Shown: positions 34,825-43,165 of the stretch, one piece after another
Numbering within the stretch: position 1 is the first letter of the stretch
Layout: each line of letters begins with the position of its first letter
DNA from: Spartobacteria bacterium
Lineage (GTDB): Bacteria > Verrucomicrobiota > Verrucomicrobiia > Chthoniobacterales > Chthoniobacteraceae
Assembly: GCA_021324395.1 (NCBI GenBank)
Contig: JAJPJG010000032.1
Span: 62,001 to 126,000, forward strand
Direction: 5' to 3'
Length of the DNA stretch: 64,000 nt
Made by a program: the position numbers and the translations under genes
Notes under the pieces: generated by a model
What the model saw: the letters and a program-made list of their open reading frames with translations, nothing else
What the model was told of the DNA's origin: nothing
Database searches by the model: none

Positions 34825-35159
34825 GCGGCTGTTTTCAACCGCTCGATCTTCGCGACGAGATTCTGTTTGCTCGTCAATCCGATCACCGATTCCTGTGCTT
34901 CGCCGCCCTTAAACAGCACCATCGTCGGAATCGAGCGGACGCCGAAACGCGCAGCGAGTTTCGGTTCATCGTCGACATTCACTTTCGCGATACGCACCGC
35001 GCCGGCTTGTTCGCGCGCGATTTCGTCGAGCACAGGCGAAAGCATTTTGCACGGGCCGCACCAGGGCGCCCAGAAATCGACGAGCACCGGCACCGGCGAT
35101 TTTGCGACTGCGACATCGAAACTGTCTTCGTTGATGTTGATTGGTTCTGTGATGTTCAT
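34821..35159 (-). CDS. trxA: thioredoxin
   Basis: 112 residues. WAPWCGPCKM places the redox cysteines at 34 and 37, and the cis-Pro region reads RSIPTMVLFKGGE; both are classical. It reduces disulfides in cytosolic proteins. It starts 36 bases after the Rrf2 gene on the same strand. A palindromic half-site pair identical to that before the Rrf2 gene lies just before its ATG, so it is probably controlled by that regulator. Confidence 0.95.
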   Translation of the reverse strand: MNITEPININEDSFDVAVAKSPVPVLVDFWAPWCGPCKMLSPVLDEIAREQAGAVRIAKVNVDDEPKLAARFGVRSIPTMVLFKGGEAQESVIGLTSKQNLVAKIERLKTAA

Positions 35160-35162
35160 TTT

Positions 35163-35183
35163 ATGTAATAGTGATGGTTACAT
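35163..35183 (-). promoter_or_regulatory. probable Rrf2 operator before trxA
   Basis: ATGTAA (35163-35168) and TTACAT (35178-35183) form an inverted repeat with a 9-base spacer, three bases upstream of the trxA ATG. The same half-sites with the same spacing lie before the neighbouring Rrf2 gene. Rrf2-family sites such as NsrR boxes have similar ATG(T/C)A-type arms. Function is inferred. Confidence 0.55.
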
Positions 35184-35195
35184 TTAACGGAAATC

Positions 35196-35630
35196 TTACC
35201 GGCGCTTTGGTTTCGTTGTTTGCACCGACTCCAAAATATCCGCGAGCGTCTTTTTCTTAAGCTCGCGTTCCAATGCCGATTGCGCTGATTCGAAAACGGA
35301 TTCGAGCGCATGTTGAATATTTGCGCCGACAGGGCATTTTACATTCGGCTCGCTGCCGGGAAATGAAAACGGTTCGCCGGTTTCGACCGCGCGATAGATA
35401 TCGGCGAGCGTGATTTTCTTCGGCGGACGCGTGAGTTGCGAGCCGAGTCCCGCGCCTTTTTGCGTCTCGATCAAATCCGCTGCGCGCAAAGCAGCCATCA
35501 GCCTTCGGATCACGACGGGATTCGTATTCACGCTCGACGCGATCAACTCCGACGTGACGCCGCCGTCCTGCTTGTAAGCAAGCATGGCGAGCACGTGAAC
35601 GGCCATGGCGAATCGACAACTGGCGGGCAT
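35196..35630 (-). CDS. Rrf2 family transcriptional regulator
   Basis: 144 residues from ATG 35630; a TTG at 35636 would add two residues. The winged-helix part reads SCRFAMAVHVLAMLAYKQDGGVTSELIASSVNTNPVVIRRLMAALRAADLIETQKGAGLGSQL, typical of Rrf2. Instead of the three-Cys Fe-S set of IscR and NsrR it has a single Cys in this region, Cys99 in NVKCPVGANI, as in the YwnA-like thiol-sensing branch; Cys5 is the only other. It lies between argS and trxA and has a perfect palindrome before its start and a matching site before trxA, so autoregulated redox control of thioredoxin is likely. Confidence 0.88.
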   Translation of the reverse strand: MPASCRFAMAVHVLAMLAYKQDGGVTSELIASSVNTNPVVIRRLMAALRAADLIETQKGAGLGSQLTRPPKKITLADIYRAVETGEPFSFPGSEPNVKCPVGANIQHALESVFESAQSALERELKKKTLADILESVQTTKPKRR

Positions 35631-35639
35631 TTGCAAATA

Positions 35640-35660
35640 ATGTAACTTTGAAAGTTACAT
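35640..35660 (-). promoter_or_regulatory. perfect palindrome before the Rrf2 gene (operator)
   Basis: The ten bases ATGTAACTTT (35640-35649) are followed by one G and then their exact reverse complement (35651-35660). The palindrome lies nine bases before the Rrf2 ATG. Its outer half-sites, ATGTAA-N9-TTACAT, match those before trxA. It is probably the autoregulatory operator. Confidence 0.65.
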
Positions 35661-35669
35661 TTCGTCAAA

Positions 35670-37373
35670 TCACATCTTTTCCGGAACGCGGATTCCGAGC
35701 AGCGCGAGACCTAGCCCCAGGATGCGCGCGGTCAAATCGCATAGCGCGAGTCGCGATGAACGCACCGGTTCGTCTGCTTTCAGCACGGGGCACGCCTCGT
35801 AAAATGTGTGAAACGTGTTCGCGAGTTCATAGAGATAATTCGCCAGGATGTTCGGACGAAAATCGTCGAGCACCTGCGGCACCGTTTCGCCGAATTGCAT
35901 CAGCTTTTTCGCGAGTGATAGCTCGGCGGGATCGGCAAGCACGAACTCTGCGGGAGCTTTCCAATCGCCATCCAGCTTGCGGAAAATCGAGCGGATGCGC
36001 ACATACGCGTTTTGTAAATAAGGCGCCGTGTTGCCTTGTAGTGACAGCATTTTGTCCCACGAAAAAACGTAATCGGTCATGCGCGCCTGCGAGAGATCGG
36101 CGTATTTCACAGCGCCAATTCCGATGATTTGCGCGATCTGTTTTTTCTCTTCGTCCGGCATCGCCGGATTTTTTTGTTCGACCATAGCGAGCGCGCGTTG
36201 CTGCGCTTCTTCGAGCAAATCGCGCAACTGCACGTTGTCGCCCGAGCGCGTTTTCATCAGCTTCCGGTCTTCGCCCAAAATGCTGCCGAACGGGATGAAA
36301 CGGAGCTTCGCGTCGATTCCCATTTTTTGCGCGACGCCGAAAACCTGGTCGAAATGCAACGCCTGCGGCGCGCCGACGACATACCAGATTTCGTCCGGCT
36401 GCCAGCGTTCCATGCGATACTCCAGCGTCGCGAGATCGGTCGTCGCGTAGAGAAATCCGCCGTCGCTTTTGCGGATCAGCGCGGGCTTGTCGGCGAGCAC
36501 AGGATTGTCGCGGAAAAAAACGCAGAGCGCACCCTCGCTCTCCTCGGCGATGCCCGATTTCTCCAGCTTCGCGACGAGCGTCGCGAGCCGGTCGTTGTAG
36601 GCGCTCTCGCCGAGATGCTCGTCGAATCGCACGTCGAGCAACGAATACATCTGCTCGAATTCCTTCCACGAAAGTTCAACGCATTTCCGCCAGATTGCGA
36701 CGTTTTCCGGATCGCCGCTTTGCAACTTCACCAACTCGTCTCGACACGCGCGAAGCACCATTTCATCGGCCTCGGCGAGCGCATTGGCTTTTTTGTAAAG
36801 CCGCACGAGTTCCTCGACCGGATGCGTGGCGAGTGCCTGTTCGTCGCGCCAGTTTTTCCAGCCGTAAATGACTTTGCCGAACTGCGTGCCCCAGTCGCCG
36901 AGGTGATTATCGGTGACCACTTCGTGTCCGAGAAATCGCGCCACGCGCGCGAGTGTGTCGCCGATGATTGTGCTGCGAATGTGGCCGACGTGCATCGGCT
37001 TCGCGATGTTCGGCCCGCTGAAATCGAGCACGATCTTTTTGCGCCTCCCGGCGCTGGGAACGCCGAGCATTTCGTCGCTGAAAATATCGGCGACCCGTTT
37101 TTTTAAAAAATCATTTTTGATGCGAAGGTTGATGAACCCTGCGCCGGCGATTTCCGGGTTTTCGCAAATGTCGTCGACGTCGAGCCGTTCGATGATTTGC
37201 GTCGCGAGTTGTCGCGGATTCGCGCGCTGCTGTTTTGCGAGAACCATTGCGACGTTCGTTTGATAATCGCCGAAACGCGCATCGGTCGCGATCGTCACCT
37301 GCGGCTCGATTTGAGCGATGCCGTTGAGCGCGGCGCGCAGTTTAGTTTCGAGAATGGAAATCAGCGTTTGCAT
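35670..37373 (-). CDS. argS: arginyl-tRNA synthetase
   Basis: 567 residues, class I synthetase. It has the N-terminal Arg-tRNA recognition domain, then SGPNIAKPMHVGHIRSTIIGD with HVGH (128-131) as the HIGH motif, and the C-terminal anticodon-binding domain ending LALLGIRVPEKM. As in many ArgRS, there is no canonical KMSKS; LMKTRSGDNVQLRDLL occupies that place. It charges tRNA-Arg. The Rrf2 gene follows 39 bases downstream on the same strand. Confidence 0.95.
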   Translation of the reverse strand: MQTLISILETKLRAALNGIAQIEPQVTIATDARFGDYQTNVAMVLAKQQRANPRQLATQIIERLDVDDICENPEIAGAGFINLRIKNDFLKKRVADIFSDEMLGVPSAGRRKKIVLDFSGPNIAKPMHVGHIRSTIIGDTLARVARFLGHEVVTDNHLGDWGTQFGKVIYGWKNWRDEQALATHPVEELVRLYKKANALAEADEMVLRACRDELVKLQSGDPENVAIWRKCVELSWKEFEQMYSLLDVRFDEHLGESAYNDRLATLVAKLEKSGIAEESEGALCVFFRDNPVLADKPALIRKSDGGFLYATTDLATLEYRMERWQPDEIWYVVGAPQALHFDQVFGVAQKMGIDAKLRFIPFGSILGEDRKLMKTRSGDNVQLRDLLEEAQQRALAMVEQKNPAMPDEEKKQIAQIIGIGAVKYADLSQARMTDYVFSWDKMLSLQGNTAPYLQNAYVRIRSIFRKLDGDWKAPAEFVLADPAELSLAKKLMQFGETVPQVLDDFRPNILANYLYELANTFHTFYEACPVLKADEPVRSSRLALCDLTARILGLGLALLGIRVPEKM

Positions 37374-37428
37374 TGAATAATGCGCGGAGGCGGGAATCCT
37401 TCGCTTACCCGGGCGGAGATGCCGGGTT

Positions 37429-37899
37429 TTACACGCGAGCCGGCGCGTTGCTTTCGAAGATGTTCAGGATTTCGCCCGCCGAAGTCGCGGTGCCGAGGTG
37501 CTCGCGGACGGAGCGGTCGTTGAGAAATTTCGCGATCGCCGCCAGCGTGCGCAGGTGCGTCTGGAATTGGTCCTTCGGCACGATGAACAGCACGATGAAT
37601 TTCACCGGCGCATTGTCGAGCGAGTCGAACTCGATGCCCGCGTTCGAGCGACCGAATGCGGCGACGACTTTATCCACTCGATCCGACGATGCGTGCGGAA
37701 TGGCGATGCCGAAACCGATGCCGGTGCTCATCGTTTCCTCGCGCGCACGCAGCGCTGCGAGCACAGTGTCGCGATCACCGGCTTTGATCTGGCCACGCGC
37801 GACGAGCAAATCGATCAGCTCCTCGATGGCGGCAAACCGCTCGGTTGCGTGCATTTCGGGGATGATTTGATCAACAGTGAGTAAATTGCCGAGCGTCAT
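37429..37899 (-). CDS. PTS EIIA (fructose/nitrogen type) protein
   Basis: 156 residues. GIGFGIAIPHASSDRV carries the phosphorylated His69 of the PtsN/FruA-type EIIA domain, and IVLFIVPKDQFQTHLRTLAAIAKFL is typical of the fold. No EIIB, EIIC, HPr or EI gene is nearby, so it may be a regulatory PtsN-like protein rather than part of a transporter. It lies 55 bases upstream of argS on the same strand and is divergent from glgA. Confidence 0.88.
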   Translation of the reverse strand: MTLGNLLTVDQIIPEMHATERFAAIEELIDLLVARGQIKAGDRDTVLAALRAREETMSTGIGFGIAIPHASSDRVDKVVAAFGRSNAGIEFDSLDNAPVKFIVLFIVPKDQFQTHLRTLAAIAKFLNDRSVREHLGTATSAGEILNIFESNAPARV

Positions 37900-37958
37900 G
37901 AGTGGGCGCGCTTAAAAGTCACCGGAATGTAACAATCGGCGCGACGAACACAATGAAG

Positions 37959-37975
37959 AATTGTGAATAACAATC
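37959..37975. promoter_or_regulatory. small palindrome in the EIIA-glgA divergent region
   Basis: ATTGT (37960-37964) and ACAAT (37970-37974) flank GAATA. The outer bases resemble the two ends of the lac operator but with four fewer central bases. The site lies in the 136-base divergent spacer between the EIIA and glgA genes. Length and symmetry suit a regulator site, but the match is short and could be chance. Confidence 0.25.
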
Positions 37976-38035
37976 AAATGGTCGAATAGCGAAATTCCGC
38001 TTCATTCATCATTCATCCTTCTGCATTCTGCATTC

Positions 38036-39499
38036 ATGAAAATCTTGATGGCCGGCAGCGAAATGGCTCCGCTCGCGCGCACCGGCGGGCTCGGCGATGT
38101 GCTCGACGCTTTGCCCGCGGAACTCGAAAAACGCGGACACGAAGTGAGCGTGGCGCTGCCGTTTTACCGCGGCATTCGCGAAAATCGATCGCTGAAAATC
38201 AAGCACACCGGCGTCGGCATGACCGTGCAGGTTGGCGCGCGCCGCATCGACACGGAAATTCTTGAGACGATGGCGCCGAGCGGCGTGCAGGTTTTTCTCG
38301 TGAAGCGCGATGAATACTTCGATCGCAGCGAACTCTACGGCACCGAAGGCCGCGCGTATGAAGACAACGCCGACCGCTTCATTTTTTTCCAAAAAGCGGT
38401 CGTCGAGCTCGCGCGCCGCGTGAATCCCGCTCCGGACATTTTGCACGTGCACGACTGGCAGACTGCGCTCGTGCCGGTGTTCGTGAACGAACAGGAGTTG
38501 CCGTTTGCCACTGTATTAACCATTCATAACATGGCGTATCAGGGGAGTTTTTGGGGCGTCGACTTCGGCCTGACGAATTTGCCCGGCGAATATTTCGGCG
38601 CGAAAGGCGTGGAGTTTTACGGTCAGCTCAATTTTCTAAAAGGCGGCATCCTTTTCGCCGACGCGGTGACGACCGTGAGCGAGCGCTACGCGCGCGAAAT
38701 CCAGACGCCGGAATTTGGCTGCGGGCTCGACGTCGTGATGCGCGAAAACGCACACAAACTCACCGGCATTCTGAACGGCGCGGATTACGGCACGTGGAAT
38801 CCGGCAACCGACAAGCTCATTCCGAAAAAATACAAAGCGAACTCGCTCGCCGGCAAAAAAGCGTGCCGCAACGCGCTGCTGTCCGAGTTCGGCCTCGCGC
38901 CCGATCCGCGCGGTCCGGTGTTTGCGATGGTCACGCGCCTGGCGGAGCAAAAGGGCATCGACCTTGTGCTGCCGTTGCTCGATCGCTTGCTTGCCGATGA
39001 TGTGCGTCTGGTTGTTCTCGGCGAAGGCGACTCCGCGTATGAGCGCGAATTTTTCGTCGCCGCCAAACGCCACGCGGGCCAGTTCGCATTCCGCAAACAA
39101 TTCGAAAACAAACTGGCGCACCTCATCGAAGCCGGTGCGGACATCACGCTCATGCCGTCGCATTTCGAGCCGTGCGGTTTGAGCGCGATGTATTCGCTCA
39201 AATACGGCACGATCCTGATCGCGCGGGCGTCGGGCGGACTGCACCAGATCATCACCGACTACGATCCGACCACCGGCAGCGGCAACGGCTTTCTCTTTTT
39301 CGACTACAACGCCGAGGCGCTTTGGGACGCAATCGGGCGCGCGAAAAAGCATTTCACCGACGCGGAAGCATGGAAGCAACTAATGCAGCGCGCGATGCAG
39401 TGCGACTTTTCGTGGAGCGACGCGGCGGTGGCGTATGAGAAAATCTACACGCGTCTCGCAGGAGAACCCGCGCCTGCGGCTGCGGTGGAGACGAAGTAA
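38036..39499 (+). CDS. glgA: glycogen/starch synthase (ADP-glucose type)
   Basis: 487 residues, GT5 family. MKILMAGSEMAPLARTGGLGDVLDALPAEL carries the KTGGL-type ADP-glucose loop as RTGGL. HVHDWQTALVPV, TVSERYAREIQTPEFGCGLD, VTRLAEQKGIDL and the C-terminal MPSHFEPCGLSAMYSLKYGTILIARASGGL with the catalytic Glu are diagnostic. It elongates alpha-1,4-glucan. No glgB, glgC or glgP is in the window; the GH13 amylase at 16.5 kb is exported and is not its direct partner. The leader is made of CATTC-like repeats. Confidence 0.95.
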   Translation: MKILMAGSEMAPLARTGGLGDVLDALPAELEKRGHEVSVALPFYRGIRENRSLKIKHTGVGMTVQVGARRIDTEILETMAPSGVQVFLVKRDEYFDRSELYGTEGRAYEDNADRFIFFQKAVVELARRVNPAPDILHVHDWQTALVPVFVNEQELPFATVLTIHNMAYQGSFWGVDFGLTNLPGEYFGAKGVEFYGQLNFLKGGILFADAVTTVSERYAREIQTPEFGCGLDVVMRENAHKLTGILNGADYGTWNPATDKLIPKKYKANSLAGKKACRNALLSEFGLAPDPRGPVFAMVTRLAEQKGIDLVLPLLDRLLADDVRLVVLGEGDSAYEREFFVAAKRHAGQFAFRKQFENKLAHLIEAGADITLMPSHFEPCGLSAMYSLKYGTILIARASGGLHQIITDYDPTTGSGNGFLFFDYNAEALWDAIGRAKKHFTDAEAWKQLMQRAMQCDFSWSDAAVAYEKIYTRLAGEPAPAAAVETK

Positions 39500-39502
39500 G
39501 CG

Positions 39503-40501
39503 TTAGATCAATTCCGCGATCTGCACTGCGTTCAGCGCTGCTCCTTTGAGCAACTGATCGCCCGCGATCCAAAACGCGAGCCCGTTGTCGAGTGCGCAAT
39601 CGACGCGGATGCGCCCGATCTCGCAATCGTCTTTTTCGGCGACATTGAGCGGGAGCGGGTATTCGTTTTTCGCCGGGTTATCGACGAGCTTGATGCCCGG
39701 CGCTTTCGAAATCGCCTCGCGCGCCTGCTCGACAGAAACCGGTTGCTCGAACTCGGCATTTACCGCGACCGAGTGCGCCCGATAAACCGGCACACGGACG
39801 CATGTCACACTCGCGCGAAAGTCGGGCAGGTGCATGATGCGCCGGCCTTCATTCTGCATTTTCATTTCCTCTTTCGTGTAGCCGGATTCGAGGAATGAAT
39901 CGACGTGCGGCAAAACATTGAATGCGATCTGGTGCGGATAAACCTTCCTCGTGATCTCGCGCTCCGAGGTGATTTCGTGCACCTGCTTACGCAATTCCTC
40001 GATCGCCTGCGCGCCGGTGCCGGAAACGGCTTGATAGCTCGCAGCGATCACGCGTTTTACGCCGAATGCTTTGTGCAAAGGCCAGAGCCCCATCAGCGTG
40101 ATCGCCGTGGTGCAGTTCGGGTTGGCGATGATGCCGCGATTCTTGCGGATGTCGTCGCCGTTGATTTCTGGAATGACGAGCGGCACGCTTTCGTCCGCGC
40201 GATATGCCGAGGAATTATCCACGACGACCGCGCCGGCCTGCACTGCGAATGGCGCGAATTTTTTCGAAATGGATGCGCCCGCGCTGAACAGCGCGACATC
40301 GACGCCGGCGAACGAATCCTCGCGCAATTCCTGCACGGCGATTTTTTCGCCCTGGAATTCCATCGTCTTTCCGGCGGAGCGCGCGGAGGCGAGCAGCGTC
40401 AATTTGCCGACGGGAAATTTGCGCTTCGTCAGCGTCTTCATCAATTCGACACCGACTGCGCCCGTGGCTCCGACAATTGCGACATGGAGGTTGCTGCTCA
40501 T
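39503..40501 (-). CDS. asd: aspartate-semialdehyde dehydrogenase
   Basis: 332 residues. VAIVGATGAVGVELMKTL (7-24) binds NADP; Cys130 in IIANPNCTTAITLMGLWPLHKAFG is the nucleophile; the substrate-binding His is within VPVYRAHS. It reduces aspartyl phosphate to aspartate semialdehyde for lysine, DAP, methionine and threonine synthesis. It converges on glgA with a 3-base gap and is divergent from the transpeptidase gene. Confidence 0.95.
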   Translation of the reverse strand: MSSNLHVAIVGATGAVGVELMKTLTKRKFPVGKLTLLASARSAGKTMEFQGEKIAVQELREDSFAGVDVALFSAGASISKKFAPFAVQAGAVVVDNSSAYRADESVPLVIPEINGDDIRKNRGIIANPNCTTAITLMGLWPLHKAFGVKRVIAASYQAVSGTGAQAIEELRKQVHEITSEREITRKVYPHQIAFNVLPHVDSFLESGYTKEEMKMQNEGRRIMHLPDFRASVTCVRVPVYRAHSVAVNAEFEQPVSVEQAREAISKAPGIKLVDNPAKNEYPLPLNVAEKDDCEIGRIRVDCALDNGLAFWIAGDQLLKGAALNAVQIAELI

Positions 40502-40539
40502 AGAAAAAGGGACGTAGACTTTACCGGCGATTCTCTTTT

Positions 40540-41001
40540 ATGCAATCCCGCGCACGCACAATTCACGTCAGTATCGCGAACCAAACGATGGAACTTCGCG
40601 AAGGCGGGAAAGTGCTGCGCACGTTTCCGGTTTCCACGTCGCTTTTCGGCATCGGCAGCGAGCCCGGCAGTTTCAAGACGCCGCCCGGACGCTTCGAGAT
40701 CGCGGAAAAAATCGGACACGATGCGCCGGCGGGAATGGTTTTCAAAAGCCGCGTGCCGACTGGCGAAATCGGCGGTGAGGAAAATCCGGACGACCTGGTG
40801 CAATCGCGCATTTTGTGGCTGCACGGACTCGACGAGGAAAACGCGAATACGCGCGAACGCTACATTTACATCCACGGCACGAATCACGAGGACGACATCG
40901 GCACCGCGGCGAGCCATGGCTGCGTGCGGATGCGCAATGCGGACGTGATCGAGCTTTTCGATGCCGTGGAGCAGGGGACGCAGGTATTTATACAACCGTA
41001 A
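40540..41001 (+). CDS. L,D-transpeptidase (YkuD domain)
   Basis: 153 residues, essentially only the YkuD catalytic domain. IHGTNHEDDIGTAASHGCVRMRN (111-133) holds His112, His126 and the nucleophile Cys128. The family forms 3-3 cross-links or attaches proteins to peptidoglycan. I see no signal peptide from ATG 40540 and no LysM domain, which is unusual for an enzyme that must act in the periplasm. The start lies only 38 bases from the divergent asd gene. Confidence 0.9.
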   Translation: MQSRARTIHVSIANQTMELREGGKVLRTFPVSTSLFGIGSEPGSFKTPPGRFEIAEKIGHDAPAGMVFKSRVPTGEIGGEENPDDLVQSRILWLHGLDEENANTRERYIYIHGTNHEDDIGTAASHGCVRMRNADVIELFDAVEQGTQVFIQP

Positions 41002-41105
41002 GCACGGGGCGTGTCGAATCATGGACGAACAAAAGCGTTGTCTTGTTTAAAGCCATCAGTCAAAACACACCAGCAACTCGCTGAGAAAGGAGGCGAAAAC
41101 AATTA

Positions 41106-41228
41106 ATGAAAATCATCACGATTCTTGCACTCGCGGCAGCCGTCATCGGCATGAGCGCGTGCGCACACAAAGAGCAATCGGGCATGGGTTCATCGAGCAC
41201 GATGTCCCACAAGACCTACTCGAAGTAA
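41106..41228 (+). CDS. 40-residue lipoprotein (entericidin-like size)
   Basis: Short gene read by hand: MKIITILALAAAVIGMSAC is a lipoprotein signal with lipobox GMSAC (Cys19), leaving a 22-residue Ser/Lys-rich mature peptide ending KTYSK. AAAGGAGG lies 12 bases before ATG 41106, among the strongest ribosome sites in the window, and a good terminator follows the stop. It therefore looks like a well-expressed single-gene unit. Size and layout recall entericidins; the function is unknown. Confidence 0.8.
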   Translation: MKIITILALAAAVIGMSACAHKEQSGMGSSSTMSHKTYSK

Positions 41229-41246
41229 ACCAACCCGAAGCCTTTA

Positions 41247-41277
41247 GGCCAGGTCGCTAACGCGATCTGGCCTTTTT
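41247..41277 (+). terminator. rho-independent terminator after the small lipoprotein gene
   Basis: GGCCAGGTCGC (41247-41257) pairs with GCGATCTGGCC (41262-41272) with one G-U pair and a 4-base loop, followed by TTTTT. It lies 18 bases after the lipoprotein stop and touches the stop codon of the convergent glycosylase gene. Confidence 0.88.
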
Positions 41278-41916
41278 CGTTTTGCGCGTGATGAGATGCG
41301 TGCGCGGCTTGACGCTGATGAATTCACTCCCGGCCAGCAGAAAGCGCCACGGCAGATGCGCCGCCTTCGAAATGCCGATGCGCACATCGGTCGCGACTTC
41401 CACATTTGTTTTACGCTGTGCAAAGCCGACCGATTTCCCGCTGCAAAGATCGCGCCCGTGATCGCTCCCGCGCACGTCGAGCGCCTGCGTCAATTTTCCG
41501 GGACCGGAACACAACGCAAGCAGCGAGTATTCGGTCTTGAATTTCGAATGCCGCCGCTGCTGCATCAACTCGATCCCGCGCGTCGGCTCCAGCGCACGGA
41601 ATAAAACGAAGCCATCCTCGGTGCCGTTTTTCACGAGCACGTTCAGCAACCAGTGAACGCCGTAGTTTAAATACACGTAAGCCGCGCCCGCTTCGTGCGA
41701 CGCGATGAATTCGCGCGAACTCGGCCGCATGAACGTGTGGCACGCCTCGTCGTTCTTCACCGAATACGCCTCGGTCTCGACGACGATTCCCGCGCAGTCG
41801 TTCCAGACGAGTTCGCAGCCGATCAGCTCGCGCGAACAGGTGAGCGGATCGCGCTGGAAAAAGGAGCGCGGCAGCGCGTTCGCTAAAGGCCGGTCGGATG
41901 ATCGAGAAATTCCCAC
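41257..41916 (-). CDS. 3-methyladenine DNA glycosylase (AAG/Mpg family)
   Basis: 219 residues from GTG 41916. LIGCELVWNDCAGIVVETEAYSVKNDEACHTFMRPSSRE carries the catalytic Glu and the intercalating Tyr region, and GAAYVYLNYGVHWLLNVL and LCSGPGKLTQAL are further family blocks. It excises alkylated purines such as 3-methyladenine and hypoxanthine. The start lies 34 bases inside the end of the Nif3-like gene, so both are one transcript. The C-terminus is Lys/Arg-rich. Confidence 0.92.
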   Translation of the reverse strand: MGISRSSDRPLANALPRSFFQRDPLTCSRELIGCELVWNDCAGIVVETEAYSVKNDEACHTFMRPSSREFIASHEAGAAYVYLNYGVHWLLNVLVKNGTEDGFVLFRALEPTRGIELMQQRRHSKFKTEYSLLALCSGPGKLTQALDVRGSDHGRDLCSGKSVGFAQRKTNVEVATDVRIGISKAAHLPWRFLLAGSEFISVKPRTHLITRKTKKARSR

Positions 41917-42638
41917 GGCAGTTTGAATCGTTTCGACAGATGCTCCACGAGCGCCTTCACGCCGAACGTCTCCGTCGCGTAATGCCCGCCGTAAAACAAA
42001 TTCACGCCGAGTTCCTCCGCGAGCAGATAGGAGTGATGCGGCCCTTCGCCGGTGATGAAAGTGTCGACGCCTTCGCCTGCCGCTTTTTGTATCTCGCCAC
42101 CCGCGCCGCCGGTAACGACGCCGATGTTCTCGACGCGCTCCGGTCCGCCCGCGCAGACATGCACCGGCCCGCCGAGCGCCTGTTCAAGCCGCTTCCCGAG
42201 CTGCGCGCGCGTTTGCGGCGCACGCGCCTTGAAGCCGATAAAGCAGCCTTTTTCAAAAAAGAACGGCTCCGTCTTTTTGAACCCGAGCGCGCGGCAGAGC
42301 AACGCGTTGTTGCCGACGCGCGGATGCACATCGAGCGGCAAGTGCGCGCTGTAAATCGCCAGGTCGTGATCCATCGCCGTTTTGATTTTGCGATAAACCG
42401 GCCCGCGAATCGGTTGCACGCCCGGCCAGAACAGCCCGTGATGCACGAGCAGCAAACTCACGCCGCGCCGCGCCGCTTCCGCGATCACCGGCTCGCACGC
42501 ATCGACCGCAGCGGCGATTTTTTTGATCGCGCCGGAATTCTCGAGCTGCAGTCCGTTGTGCGCGTTCGGCCAGTCGGGCACGTTTTTGATGTCGAGAAAC
42601 GCGTCGAGGTGATCGGTAATTTGTCGCAGCGAGGCCAT
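41883..42638 (-). CDS. Nif3-like dinuclear metal centre protein (DUF34)
   Basis: 251 residues. Metal ligands are visible in LLLVHHGLFW (His66, His67), SAHLPLDVHPRVGNN (His99, Asp103) and GGHYATETFG near 218. The family forms hexameric toroids with two metal ions. Its biochemical role is not settled; GTP cyclohydrolase-like and metal-handling roles have been proposed. It is cotranscribed with the 3-methyladenine glycosylase gene. Confidence 0.9.
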   Translation of the reverse strand: MASLRQITDHLDAFLDIKNVPDWPNAHNGLQLENSGAIKKIAAAVDACEPVIAEAARRGVSLLLVHHGLFWPGVQPIRGPVYRKIKTAMDHDLAIYSAHLPLDVHPRVGNNALLCRALGFKKTEPFFFEKGCFIGFKARAPQTRAQLGKRLEQALGGPVHVCAGGPERVENIGVVTGGAGGEIQKAAGEGVDTFITGEGPHHSYLLAEELGVNLFYGGHYATETFGVKALVEHLSKRFKLPWEFLDHPTGL

Positions 42639-42694
42639 CAGTTTTGTTGATTGAAATCGTGTTGAGTATTAACTTTTCCGACAGGAGATTAATT

Positions 42695-43078
42695 ATGCCA
42701 GTGACTGAAGTAAATGTTTCCACCACCACACCGCTCGGGCGCTGCCCGCTTTGCGATGCCCCGCTGCAAAATCCGGACCGATGCAGCAAGTGCGATTGGG
42801 TGCGAACCAGCACCAGGGACGGAACGCCCGCCCCGCGCAATCCGCGCGATGGCATCGCCGCGATCCTCAGCATGCTCTGGCCCGGGGCCGGCCACTTTTA
42901 CAAAGGCCACACCACGCTCGCCGGGGTGATCGCCGCCGGCGGAGTGCTCTGCTTTTTGTGGAGCGTGACCTTCTTCATGTTCTTCGGCTTTTTAATCCTG
43001 CCCATCTACTGGGTATGGGTCGCCGTCGACGCATTCTTCCGCAAGGACCTGAAATACCCGCAGTATTACCAGCCCTGA
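42695..43078 (+). CDS. zinc-ribbon and TM2-like membrane protein
   Basis: 127 residues; ATG 42695 is supported by AGGAG at 42682. The frame is open upstream to 42644 without a better start. Four cysteines (C17, C20, C30, C33; RCPLCDAP...RCSKCDW) form a zinc ribbon. Two helices (about 50-70 and 82-110) follow, with LWPGAGHFYKGHTTLAGV resembling the TM2-domain motif. The function is unknown. Confidence 0.8.
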   Translation: MPVTEVNVSTTTPLGRCPLCDAPLQNPDRCSKCDWVRTSTRDGTPAPRNPRDGIAAILSMLWPGAGHFYKGHTTLAGVIAAGGVLCFLWSVTFFMFFGFLILPIYWVWVAVDAFFRKDLKYPQYYQP

Positions 43079-43165
43079 CTTACGGCGCGTGATGTCTCGC
43101 AAGACCGCGGGACGCCCATTCGCGCAGCGGTGAGTATCATTGAAGGATACTGGTTAAGCGTCCAG

